From assembly GCA_903842345.1 (NCBI GenBank), contig CAIMLR010000047.1, forward strand, positions 186,001 to 250,000: a stretch of DNA of 64,000 nt. The letters are read 5' to 3'. This DNA comes from an uncultured Myxococcales bacterium. Its GTDB lineage: Bacteria; Myxococcota_A; UBA9042. This document shows positions 16,933 to 25,281 of the stretch, one piece after another. Numbering within the stretch: position 1 is the stretch's first letter; the number at the start of each line of letters is the position of its first letter. The position numbers were made by a program, and so were the translations under genes. The notes under the pieces were generated by a model, which did not search any database, was not told the origin of the DNA, and was given only the letters and a program-made list of their open reading frames with translations.

Positions 16933-17517
16933 TCAGGACTTCTTGCCGCGCGCATCCGCATGGAACACCCGCCGCTCGCGCAGCATGGCGACGACGACCG
17001 CCAGCCGCTTGACGCGAAGTTCCGGCTTGGTCGCTGTCTGCAGGCGAAAGAGGATTGCGTAGCGGTTGGCGCCGCTGAGTGTGGCGAAGAACGCCGCGAC
17101 TTCCGGTTCAGCGTCCAGGACCGCTTGCAGGTCGGCCGGAACAGTGGAACGCGCGCCGCCGTCGTAGGCTGCAGCCCAGCGGCCGTCGCACTTGGCCGCG
17201 TCAATCTGCGCTTGGCCCGCTGGCGCCATGCGCCCGTCCCGGGTCAGCCGTTCCGCGTGGTCGACGTTGATGCGCGACCACAGGCTGCGCGCCCGCCGCG
17301 GCGTGAAGCGCTGTTGAAAGTGCGTGGCGTCGTGCGTCTTTTTGAGGCCGTCGATCCAGCCAAAACACAGCGCCTCATCGACCGCTTCGGCATAGGTGAC
17401 GCTGGGAACGCCCGAGCCTTTCTTGGCAAAACCGACCCACACCTCCTGGGCCATCGCGTGATTTTCGCTGAGCCAGGTGCGAAACGCGGCGGCCGTGGCA
17501 AAGAAAGTAGGTTGCAT
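16933..17517 (-). CDS. YdeI/OmpD-associated family protein
   Basis: 194-residue cytoplasmic protein of the YdeI family, of which some members protect against bacteriocins or cationic peptides; the biochemical function is unknown. The hallmark segment is present: SVTYAEAVDEALCFGWIDG (about 39-57), followed by FTPRRARSLWSRIN and the C-terminal helix pair with LFRLQTATKPELRVKRL. A GGAGG site precedes the start. It follows the 17545 membrane-protein gene by 27 bases in the same direction, so the two are probably one transcript. Confidence 0.85.
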   Translation of the reverse strand: MQPTFFATAAAFRTWLSENHAMAQEVWVGFAKKGSGVPSVTYAEAVDEALCFGWIDGLKKTHDATHFQQRFTPRRARSLWSRINVDHAERLTRDGRMAPAGQAQIDAAKCDGRWAAAYDGGARSTVPADLQAVLDAEPEVAAFFATLSGANRYAILFRLQTATKPELRVKRLAVVVAMLRERRVFHADARGKKS

Positions 17518-17544
17518 GCGGAACCTCCGTTGGCGGGGCGCGCC

Positions 17545-19740
17545 TCACCGCGACGCAGCAATGGGCGGGCGTCGGCCCGCGACAACAGCGACAAGTGCAT
17601 AGCAGGCTGCGGCCGCCAACACGACCGCCGCCGATCCGACAAATGCTGCAAGCAGGGCTGCCAATCCGCCGCCAGCCACAGCGCCCAGGCCATCGACGGC
17701 GTAGAGGGCCGCGCGATCTGCGCCATCCGCGCCGACTTCGCGCTGCAGCAGCGCCGGGAAACAAGGTCCCATCGCGAAACCCAGTGGCAGCACCAGAACC
17801 GCCACGGCGAGGTGGACGAGCGGTGGCGGAATCGGCAGCGGATGGTTCGCGGTCGGGCCGACAAGCGCCAGCAGGAGCAGCCCAACGACCGTGGCCAGCG
17901 CTGCGCCGACGAGACGCTGCTGGGCCGTCACGGGCAGCGATTGCCCCAGGATCGCGCCCAATGCCGACGCGGCAAGCAACCCGCCGACGGTCCAGGCGAC
18001 CGCCAGTGGCGGAAATCCCAGCAGGAACTGCGCGTCGGCGAGAAGCGCGCCCTGGACCAGCATCAGCCCGGCGCCCAGCAGCAGGGCCTGGACAAAACCG
18101 CGACGCGCGAGCGGTTGGGCGCGGCGACGCGGCCGGGCAAACAGCAACCACGCCATGAGCAGCGCGGAGGCCGAGAGCGCGGCGTAGAGGATGGCCAACA
18201 GCGGGTGGAGCGGGAAGAAGAACGGGCGGGCGTCACGCGGCGCGGTAGACGCGTGCGTCAGGGGCGGGATCGCCCGCGGCTGCGCCCCCACGAGCGCGGC
18301 GCGGGCGAGCAGCGTCGCACGTTCCTGTGCGCCAAATGGCTGTTGTCGCGCCAGCAGGAGCTGGGAAAACGGGTTGCGTTCGACATCGGGCAGCGCGACG
18401 ACGAGCAAATGCGCCGCCACCGCCTCGGGCGCCACCCCGCGGGCAACGAGCGCGGCGGCGAGCGTGTCGATCGTTCGGTCGGCGATCTCCCGCGTGTTCT
18501 GGACGACCGCCAGCGTGCCACCTCGCGCCAAATGCTGCAGGTAGATCTCGGCCGCTTCGCGGGTCATCACCCAGTTCTGCACGCCCGCCAGGCTCCGCAG
18601 CGACGCAGAATCCGTCTGCATGAGGGAAAGTTGCACCACATCCCACGGCGCGTGCCCTGCCCGCAGGAACCGCCGCGCTTCGTCGGCGTGAACGTGGACC
18701 GCCGGCCGATCATAGACGTGGCCGCAAAATGCCCCGAGCTCGTGCACCATCGCGATCATCGCGGCGTTCACTTCCACCGCGTCGACCGCCGCCGCGCCTG
18801 ACTGGAGCGCCAGCGCGACATCGGAACCACCACCCGCGCCGAGCACCAACACGCGCTCCGGGTGCAACACCGCGAACGGCAGGCGCTTGAGGCGCATGAG
18901 CGCGTTCGCCACCGCGTCGGGAAATTCTGGCGACTGGCCATCCCAGCGGACGACGCGCGCCGCATACATGCGGTCGGTGTAGAGATAGCGGACCCATCGC
19001 TCGTCGGTCTGCACGAGGTCCGTGCGCGCGTAGCTGTCCGTGCGCGTCTGCAACACACGGCCGTGCAGGGCGCGCGTCTGTTCGACGAGGTGCGGCCGAA
19101 AGCCCGGCGTGGCGAACGGATCCAGCCGCAGCAGGCCACCCGGCGCCGCCAGTTGTGCCGGCAGCAGGACCAGCAGCGGCAGGAGCAGCCAGAGCGCGTG
19201 GCGTTTGCCGCCGCGGGGAAGCAGCACGAGCACGGCGGGAACCAGCAAAGTGAGCGCGAGGAGCGCGGCGCCGAGGTCGCCAAACGCCGCGACGAGCCAG
19301 GGCCCAAGCACCGCGCCTGCCGCGCCGCCGAGGGCCTCCAGTGCGAAAATGGCCGTCGGGGACGGCGACAAGCGGTACGCAGCGGCGGCAAACGCGCCTG
19401 AGAGGAAAAACGGCCACGCGAACGCGCCAGCCAGGAACAGGAATGGCGCATGGACGGCGCAAAGGAGCGCCAGCACGCCCGTGAGCGCGCCGAGCGCGGT
19501 GAGCCAGACCAGCAGCTCCGCGGACACCGGCCGCCGCGCGGCATAGCGGTGCAGGAAAGCCGCACCCAACCCGAGCGCGGCCAAGCACGCGGCGAGGAGG
19601 AGCGTGGTCAGATGCGTGAAGAAGAGCGCGGAGGCGATGCGGGTCAACGCGACCTCAAACGCCAGCGTCGCCACGGCGCTGCAGAACACGGCCAGACCGA
19701 GAGAGCGCGCGGGCACGGGAGGCGATTGGGGCGGCGTCAT
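17545..19740 (-). CDS. Membrane protein with spermidine-synthase-like domain
   Basis: 731 residues with about twelve hydrophobic helices in two blocks (residues about 10-200 and 500-720) on either side of a Rossmann-type domain. The domain holds a SAM-type loop VLVLGAGGGSDV followed by VDAVEVN, as in spermidine synthases. At the place of the catalytic DSSD the sequence reads DVVQLSLMQTDSAS, as in the large uncharacterised membrane subgroup, so polyamine synthesis is unlikely. The ATG at 19740 is preferred to an earlier in-frame start because the extra residues are non-conserved and the helix block begins just after it. It probably lies upstream of the YdeI-family gene in one operon. Substrate and role are unknown. 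Confidence 0.82.
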   Translation of the reverse strand: MTPPQSPPVPARSLGLAVFCSAVATLAFEVALTRIASALFFTHLTTLLLAACLAALGLGAAFLHRYAARRPVSAELLVWLTALGALTGVLALLCAVHAPFLFLAGAFAWPFFLSGAFAAAAYRLSPSPTAIFALEALGGAAGAVLGPWLVAAFGDLGAALLALTLLVPAVLVLLPRGGKRHALWLLLPLLVLLPAQLAAPGGLLRLDPFATPGFRPHLVEQTRALHGRVLQTRTDSYARTDLVQTDERWVRYLYTDRMYAARVVRWDGQSPEFPDAVANALMRLKRLPFAVLHPERVLVLGAGGGSDVALALQSGAAAVDAVEVNAAMIAMVHELGAFCGHVYDRPAVHVHADEARRFLRAGHAPWDVVQLSLMQTDSASLRSLAGVQNWVMTREAAEIYLQHLARGGTLAVVQNTREIADRTIDTLAAALVARGVAPEAVAAHLLVVALPDVERNPFSQLLLARQQPFGAQERATLLARAALVGAQPRAIPPLTHASTAPRDARPFFFPLHPLLAILYAALSASALLMAWLLFARPRRRAQPLARRGFVQALLLGAGLMLVQGALLADAQFLLGFPPLAVAWTVGGLLAASALGAILGQSLPVTAQQRLVGAALATVVGLLLLALVGPTANHPLPIPPPLVHLAVAVLVLPLGFAMGPCFPALLQREVGADGADRAALYAVDGLGAVAGGGLAALLAAFVGSAAVVLAAAACYALVAVVAGRRPPIAASR

Positions 19741-19978
19741 GGTGGCTTTCAGAGGCAGGCGGCCACAGCGGCGAATCGAGTCTGACGGCGGCAAGCAGGA
19801 GCGTCAAGCGCGGTGCTGTCGGTCGCCAACGGGAATCAAACGCCGTGACATTCCTGAGACATACCGCGATTGACCGCCCTGACCTGCCAGTTCAGGCTCG
19901 TGCCTACGGATCGGTCGGGCGCGCAATGCGCCGGTCGGCGGCGTGCGACGGCAAATTCATCGGTCGCGGGGGCAGGCA

Positions 19979-21226
19979 ATGCAGCAATTCGGGTCGATGT
20001 GGTTTCTCGCGTGCGTTCTCGCCCTCGGCGCGATGGCCTGTACCAGCGAGGCTGCGTCTGGAACCGATGCGGGATCCGGCGCGGACTCCCAAACGTCGCC
20101 GCTCGTCGGCTCACCTTGCACATCGGCACCCGCCACGTGCGTCGGCAACAACGTTGTCGCCTGCGTCGATGGCTACGAAGCGAGCACGCCGTGCGGGGCC
20201 GCCGCCTACTGCAACTACGGCGCCTGCGTCGAGACCAGCATCGTCCTGCCGCGCGACGCCGGACCGCACAAGGAACGCTCGGAATGGTGGTACTACACGG
20301 GGCACATCGACTCCGGCGCGCACCATTGGGGCTTTGAAATCACGGTTTTTCAATATGACATGGCGTCACTCCTCGGCCAGCCCGGCTTGGGCTACATGTG
20401 CCACGTGGCGGTCGTCGACAAGGACATCCGCCAGCACTACCACACTGACACGATTTCCATGGAACCGCAGCAGTGGCAGGCGTCGCCCATCGCGCTGGAG
20501 GTCGACAATTGCCGGTTTGAGCTCGGTGGCGATGGCCACGACCATATCCGCGGGCAGATTCCCAAGGGCGCCGAAAAGGACCACATGGGCGATCCGTGGC
20601 TGATCGACCTGACGGTGACCCCGCAGAAGCGGCCGGCGTTCCACGGCGGCGACGGCATCATTCCGATGTCCGCGGGCGCCGGCTCCAGCTGGTACTACTC
20701 CTACACGCGCCTCGCCGCGCAGGGCACGCTGACCACGCCCAACGGCGACTTTCCCGTCACCGGCCAGGCGTGGATGGATCACCAATGGGGCGCGTTTGAC
20801 ATCCAGGACTTCAAGGGCTGGGACTGGTGGAGCATGCAGTTTGACGACGGCCATGAAATCATGCTCTTCCAATTCACCGACTGGAACGGCCATCTGGCCA
20901 GCCAAGCCGGCACGATTGTCGATCCGGCAGGCAACCTGACGCCGCTGGAAGGCCTGGACGCGTTCACCGTCAAGAGCTTGCGCAAGTGGCCGAGCCCGCA
21001 CACGGACGGCATCTATCCGCTCGACTGGGACATTTCGATTCCCAAAATGGCGTGGCAAATCGGCGTCAAGACGTCCGTGGACGATCAGGAAATGTACAAC
21101 GTCGCGCAGAACTACTGGGAAGGCGAGACGACGCTGGGCGGCTCGCGCGGCACGACGCCGCTCACCGGCGTGGGCTACACGGAATTGACCGGCTACGCGA
21201 CGGATCTCATGGACCCCAAGAAGTAG
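19979..21226 (+). CDS. AttH/CrtC-family (lipocalin-like) lipoprotein
   Basis: 415 residues. Signal peptide with lipobox ending at C21 (GAMAC), then a short Asp/Ala/Ser stalk and a small four-cysteine segment (C about 47-85). The main part is the AttH/CrtC fold: SEWWYYTGHIDSG followed by WGFEITVFQYDM, then VTGQAWMDHQWGAFD and WDWWSMQFDDGHEIMLFQ, the standard family landmarks. The family includes carotenoid 1,2-hydratase and AttH-type proteins, and many members have no known substrate. No carotenoid genes lie nearby, so I do not assign hydratase activity. It is divergent from the 17545 operon. Confidence 0.85.
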   Translation: MQQFGSMWFLACVLALGAMACTSEAASGTDAGSGADSQTSPLVGSPCTSAPATCVGNNVVACVDGYEASTPCGAAAYCNYGACVETSIVLPRDAGPHKERSEWWYYTGHIDSGAHHWGFEITVFQYDMASLLGQPGLGYMCHVAVVDKDIRQHYHTDTISMEPQQWQASPIALEVDNCRFELGGDGHDHIRGQIPKGAEKDHMGDPWLIDLTVTPQKRPAFHGGDGIIPMSAGAGSSWYYSYTRLAAQGTLTTPNGDFPVTGQAWMDHQWGAFDIQDFKGWDWWSMQFDDGHEIMLFQFTDWNGHLASQAGTIVDPAGNLTPLEGLDAFTVKSLRKWPSPHTDGIYPLDWDISIPKMAWQIGVKTSVDDQEMYNVAQNYWEGETTLGGSRGTTPLTGVGYTELTGYATDLMDPKK

Positions 21227-21276
21227 CGCGTCCGGTCCGGCCGCTTGCCGCGATCCCCGCCTGTGTGCCAGCATCG

Positions 21277-21301
21277 CCGCGGTTCTCGCGAGCCGCGGAG
21301 G
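21277..21301 (+). promoter_or_regulatory. Hairpin overlapping the ribosome site of the 21306 gene
   Basis: CCGCGG (21277-21282) and CCGCGG (21293-21298) pair over a 10-base loop that itself contains TCGCGA. The 3' arm shares two bases with the GGAGG ribosome site at 21297-21301, so folding could limit access. Alternatively it terminates transcription of the lipoprotein gene ending at 21226. Confidence 0.35.
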
Positions 21302-21305
21302 TTGT

Positions 21306-21596
21306 GTGGAGCTCCTGTTCGTCGCCATCTTGCCCGGCTGGACGTTCGCCAAGAACGGCGGCGTCACGTTGCCGGAAGGCCTTCCGCAGCGCCTCATCTG
21401 GCGGCTGATGCTGACCGTCGCCGTGTGCGATGCGTACGCCCTGCTCCGCCATGGCCGCCTGCTGCGCCTGCTGACCGCAAGACGCCGCCAGCTGCTTGTG
21501 CAATCGCTCGCGACGCATCCGTGGCCATGGCTGCGGCACAGTCTCGCGTTGGCGCGCAACACCGCGCTGCTGGCGGGCCAGCGGAGGATCGCGTGA
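21306..21596 (+). CDS. Small unknown protein coupled to a GMC oxidoreductase
   Basis: 96 residues from a GTG start with GGAGG 4 bases upstream. Its TGA overlaps the GTG of the oxidoreductase gene by 4 bases, so translation is coupled. The first half is hydrophobic (LLFVAILPGW at 3-12; LMLTVAVCDAYALL at 34-47). The second half is rich in Arg and Leu (RHGRLLRLLTARRRQ). It is not a gluconate-dehydrogenase subunit-3 sequence as far as I can see. A membrane-anchor or maturation partner for the oxidoreductase is the simplest reading from coupling. The function is unknown. Confidence 0.7.
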   Translation: MELLFVAILPGWTFAKNGGVTLPEGLPQRLIWRLMLTVAVCDAYALLRHGRLLRLLTARRRQLLVQSLATHPWPWLRHSLALARNTALLAGQRRIA

Positions 21597-23053
21597 ATCC
21601 GACCGCAGGGGCGTTGCACAACGGCGCGCAGTATCACGTCAAGGAAGAAGCGGACTTTGTCATCGTCGGCGCTGGCGCTGCGGGTGCGACGATGGCGCGC
21701 TGGCTGACGGCGGCGGGGCGTTCAGTCGTTGTTGTGGAGGAAGGTCCGCCTGCCAAGCCGGCGACGGGCGATGGCCTCAACGCGCTGCGCGACTTGTACC
21801 GCGATGCCGGCACGACGACCGCGCGTGGCCCCGATCCGCTGGTGCTGCTGCAAGGTCGCACGGTTGGCGGTTCCAGTTTCGTCTCGGGCAGCGTGCATGC
21901 CAGCCTACCGGAGGCGACGTGGCAGGCTTGGGCGGCGCGCGACCCGGTGTGGAAGGAGCGGCTGCCGTGGCACAAGCTGGAGGCGGCGCGAGAGCGGATC
22001 GAGCAGGAACTCGCTGTGCAAAAGACGCCGCGTTCGCTGCTGAGCGACGACGCGGACGCGCTCGCGCGGGCCATGCCGGGGTCGGCGATGGCGACGTGGC
22101 GGGGCACGCCGGGCTGCGTCGGCAATGGCCGCTGCTTCCAGGGCTGCCCAAAATCCGGCAAAGCCAGCGTCAACGTGACACTCCTGCCGTTCGCCATGCA
22201 AAAAGGCGCGCGCATCTACAGCCGCTGCGCCATCCTGGGCATCGACTTCAAGGGCAAACGCGCGGTCGGCGTCCATGGCCGTTTCGACAACGGCTTTCGC
22301 TTCAAGGCGCACGCCAACGTGGCGGTCATCCTCGCGGCCGGCGCGGTGGAGACGCCCGGGCTGCTCCTGAAGAGCGGCGTCGCGAACGTGGGACACAACT
22401 GGACGTGCCATCCGACCGTGGTGGTCAGCGGCCTGTGGAACAAGCCGCTCGGCGAAGTGGGCGCGACCCAAGGCGTTGACGTGCAGACGGGCCAAGGCGC
22501 GGACGTGGACATCGAGACGTTGCGGCTGCCCCTGGCGTGGCGGCGCTTGACGGTGCCGGGTTACGGCCCGCTGCTGGCCGAGCGCCTGGAGCAACTCTCG
22601 CAGGTCGTGACCTGGCAGGTCCGGCTGCGGCCGGAGGCGACGGGCCGCGTGCGGCTTTCCAAGGTGACGGGCAAGGTCTTCGTGGAGTTTGCGCTGACGC
22701 CAGCGGATCGCCGCGCGATGGGCACGGGCATCGCGCTTGCGGCTGAGGGGATGCTGCGCGCTGGCGCGCTGGCGGTGTGGCCGCAGGTGGCGGGTTGGCC
22801 CGAGGAGATTGGCGCCCTCAAGCAGGTCCATGAATTGGCCAACCGGCAAATCCAGCCCGGCGCGCTGCCGATGATCGCGAGTCAGCTCTTTGGCGGCGTC
22901 GCGACGGACGCGCGCGGTCAGGTCGTCGGCTACGAGCGGCTGGTCGTCGCCGACGCGTCGATGCTCCCCGGTGCGCCGGGTGTGCCGCCGCTCTCGCTGA
23001 TCCACGCCGCCGCGACGGTGCTCGCTGAGTACTGGACGGACGCGAAAGCCTGA
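21593..23053 (+). CDS. GMC-family FAD oxidoreductase
   Basis: 486 residues. FAD-binding motif VIVGAGAAGATMARW with G26, G28 and G31, and the second GMC landmark GRTVGGSSFVSGSV. The Cys-rich segment CVGNGRC/GCPKSGKAS corresponds to the CxxC...GCPxGAK element of bacterial members. The C-terminal landmark VVADASMLPGAPGVPP is present, but the usual GVNP is GVPP, and the His expected before the G-G/T motif reads Gln (SQLFGG). Substrate cannot be stated; family members oxidise alcohols, sterols or sugars. Start GTG 21593 is set by the 4-base overlap with the small gene. It ends 2 bases before the stop of the convergent CTDC lipoprotein. Confidence 0.85.
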   Translation: MNPTAGALHNGAQYHVKEEADFVIVGAGAAGATMARWLTAAGRSVVVVEEGPPAKPATGDGLNALRDLYRDAGTTTARGPDPLVLLQGRTVGGSSFVSGSVHASLPEATWQAWAARDPVWKERLPWHKLEAARERIEQELAVQKTPRSLLSDDADALARAMPGSAMATWRGTPGCVGNGRCFQGCPKSGKASVNVTLLPFAMQKGARIYSRCAILGIDFKGKRAVGVHGRFDNGFRFKAHANVAVILAAGAVETPGLLLKSGVANVGHNWTCHPTVVVSGLWNKPLGEVGATQGVDVQTGQGADVDIETLRLPLAWRRLTVPGYGPLLAERLEQLSQVVTWQVRLRPEATGRVRLSKVTGKVFVEFALTPADRRAMGTGIALAAEGMLRAGALAVWPQVAGWPEEIGALKQVHELANRQIQPGALPMIASQLFGGVATDARGQVVGYERLVVADASMLPGAPGVPPLSLIHAAATVLAEYWTDAKA

Positions 23054-23055
23054 CG

Positions 23056-24210
23056 CTACTGGCAGACGCCCGCGGTGCACGTCTGGCCATTGCCGCACGA
23101 CGCGCCGTCAAATGCGACCTGCGCTGCGCAGCCCTTCTTGGGGTTGCAGCTGTCAATCGTGCACGGGTTGCCGTCGTCACACGCTTTCTTGACGCCGACG
23201 CAGCCCTTGGGCGTGCAGGTCGCGTCCAACACGCACACGCTTCCGGGATCGCACGCGGAGCCGTCGGCCACATCGACGTGCTTGCAGACCGCCGACGCGC
23301 CGTCGCACGCGTCCGTCGTGCACGGGTCGCCGTCGCTGCAATCCTTGATCTCGCCCACGCACGAGCCGCTGAGGCAGACGTCATTCTTTGTGCAGTTGTT
23401 GCCGTCGCTGCACGGTCCGTCGACCGCGGCATGCAGGCAGCCAAGCTTGGCGTTGCACGTGTCGGCGGTGCAACTGTCGTCGTCGTCGCACACAATTGGC
23501 TTGCTCTCGCAGTTGCCGAACTTGCAGACGCCGCCCACGGTGCAGGCGTCGCCGTCCTCGCACGGCGCGAGCTGAAGCGATGTGTATTCACAGCCTTTCG
23601 CGCCGCATACGTCGTTGGTGCACGGATTGGCGTCGTCGCATTCCGTCGTGCTGGCGACTTTGCAGAGCCCCGATTGGCATTTCCACGTGGCGCACGCGTC
23701 GCCGCCTTTGCAGATGTTGGCGTTGTAGCCATGGACGCAGCCCGTCTGCTGATCGCAGGAGTCGTCCGTGCAGGCGTTGGCGTCTGAGCATTGCACGAGC
23801 GCGCCTTTGCACTGGCCGAGCGCGGTGCACGCGTCCCCGGTCGTGCATGCGTCTTTGTCGCTGCAGGCGCTGCCAATGGCGTGCGGCGTGCCGACGCACT
23901 GGCCAAGGACGCAGGCGAGGTCGAGGCACGGTCCGCCGTACGCGCAGTCTGCAGGGACGTCGCATTGAATGACGGGTTGAATATCCGGCCCGGAATCAGG
24001 CGTTGCGTCATCGCCGTCGGTCGCGGCGTCGTCGCCGGCAACGTCGGACTTGAGGCCCACGTCGCGGTAGTCCGTCGCCAGGACTTCGTCGTCGCACGCG
24101 GTCATCGCCAGAACGATCCCAGCCAACGCCGCGAGTCGCAGGCAACACAAAAGTGCCGACACATCCTGTGGTTGATTGCGAATCCGTGATGCGTTTGAAC
24201 AACTTCGCAT
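23056..24210 (-). CDS. Cysteine-rich lipoprotein with CTDC (slime-mould-type) repeats
   Basis: 384 residues: signal peptide ending LAMTAC (C39), an acidic stalk (DDEVLATDYRDVGLKSDV...), then about ten cysteine repeats of the form C-x-D-x-x-x-C-T-x-D-x-C-x(4-8)-C. This is the pattern of the Dictyostelium CTDC repeat (PF00526-like), found in stalk and spore-coat matrix proteins there and in secreted proteins of some bacteria. Surface display is expected, with disulfides holding each unit. The n-region is long (22 residues); an internal GTG just before SALLCC could be the true start. It may share a transcript with the hydrolase gene upstream (65-base gap). The binding partner is unknown. Confidence 0.85.
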   Translation of the reverse strand: MRSCSNASRIRNQPQDVSALLCCLRLAALAGIVLAMTACDDEVLATDYRDVGLKSDVAGDDAATDGDDATPDSGPDIQPVIQCDVPADCAYGGPCLDLACVLGQCVGTPHAIGSACSDKDACTTGDACTALGQCKGALVQCSDANACTDDSCDQQTGCVHGYNANICKGGDACATWKCQSGLCKVASTTECDDANPCTNDVCGAKGCEYTSLQLAPCEDGDACTVGGVCKFGNCESKPIVCDDDDSCTADTCNAKLGCLHAAVDGPCSDGNNCTKNDVCLSGSCVGEIKDCSDGDPCTTDACDGASAVCKHVDVADGSACDPGSVCVLDATCTPKGCVGVKKACDDGNPCTIDSCNPKKGCAAQVAFDGASCGNGQTCTAGVCQ

Positions 24211-24275
24211 GGCGCCATCCTACCCGACCACGACCGCACCTGTCGACGATTACTTGGCCAAACCGCGCGCTGGGT

Positions 24276-25163
24276 TCACGGAATCTGCAGCAACAGCCAC
24301 GCGGCGACGTGTCGCCACAGCGGCTCGGACGCGGCGTCGGTTGCCAGGGCCATGTGCCCCGGCACACATCCGGACAGCGTCTTGATCTCACAGGATTTTC
24401 CCAGCATCAGCACCTGACGATTGGGCAGCGCGGCGGTATACGCAAGCCCGTCGGACGGGCGGGTAAAGAGCTTGTCGCCCTCGCTGAAAACGCAAAGTAT
24501 CGGCACTGTTACCTTGGCCATCCCGATGTAGTAGTCCGCGCCAGCGCGCGATTCCCAGCGCGTCGTCGCCATGCGCGTCAGGTCGCGCCAATAGTCGATC
24601 GCTTCGTCGTGGTTGCCCATCCGCATTTGCCGCGCCGGCAGCCGTCCGTTGCGCTCCGCCGCCACAAGCGCCGTCTTCAACATCAGCGACTTGAACAGCC
24701 ACAGCGCCGGATTTGGCTCAAAGCGGCGATTCCACACGTTGACGGCAAGCGCGACAAACGCGTGTGGCTGCCGCTCCGGGTGCTGGCCGAACCACGCGAG
24801 CGAGGTATGGCCAAACAGGCTATGACTCAGCCAGAGCACCGGCAGGCCATCCGCCAGATCGTCTGCCAGGGTCCGCCAGACCGCCGTGTCTGCCACGAGT
24901 TGGTCATAGCTCCAGTTACCGCCATCCGCCGCGCGCGGCCCACTCGCGCCATGCCCGCGCAGGTCCGGCACAAGCACACGCAGCCCCGCCTGCACGAGCG
25001 TGCCCACGAGGCTCGGCCGGTCCGGGCGCCACAGCGTGCGATTGTCGACCATCATCGCGTGGCCTGCGACGACGAGCGCGCGCGGCGCACCATCGGGCTG
25101 GATGTCCAGCGCGCGCAGCTTCCAGCCGTCCGGCGCCGTCACTTCTCGTTGCGTCACTTGCAT
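24276..25163 (-). CDS. Alpha/beta hydrolase
   Basis: 295-residue cytoplasmic alpha/beta-hydrolase-fold enzyme. The nucleophile elbow reads SHSLFG (S115; GHSxG is usual). The acid is probably in FSEGDKLF and the His in CVPGHM. An oxyanion-type segment VVAGHAMMVD lies at 31-40, and VPDLRGHGASG (65-75) is the standard strand-4 landmark. The ATG at 25163 is chosen for its GGAGG site; the frame extends 15 codons upstream without one. The first gene in a possible two-gene unit with the CTDC lipoprotein, and divergent from tdh. Substrate unknown. Confidence 0.85.
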   Translation of the reverse strand: MQVTQREVTAPDGWKLRALDIQPDGAPRALVVAGHAMMVDNRTLWRPDRPSLVGTLVQAGLRVLVPDLRGHGASGPRAADGGNWSYDQLVADTAVWRTLADDLADGLPVLWLSHSLFGHTSLAWFGQHPERQPHAFVALAVNVWNRRFEPNPALWLFKSLMLKTALVAAERNGRLPARQMRMGNHDEAIDYWRDLTRMATTRWESRAGADYYIGMAKVTVPILCVFSEGDKLFTRPSDGLAYTAALPNRQVLMLGKSCEIKTLSGCVPGHMALATDAASEPLWRHVAAWLLLQIP

Positions 25164-25281
25164 GGGGCCTCCGGGCGTCTTGCTACAGGGCGGCGCGGCG
25201 CGCGTCAACCGGCCCGCCCCTTCCGCAAGGCTGCCGTTCGTGGTTCACTGCGCGCCGCGAACCGCTGCAAGGAGCCCCGCC

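Noticed and set aside
15919-18801. 960-codon plus-strand frame across purT and its neighbours
   Set aside because: It spans three real minus-strand genes and an intergenic gap, with Arg/His/Gln-biased composition and no domain.
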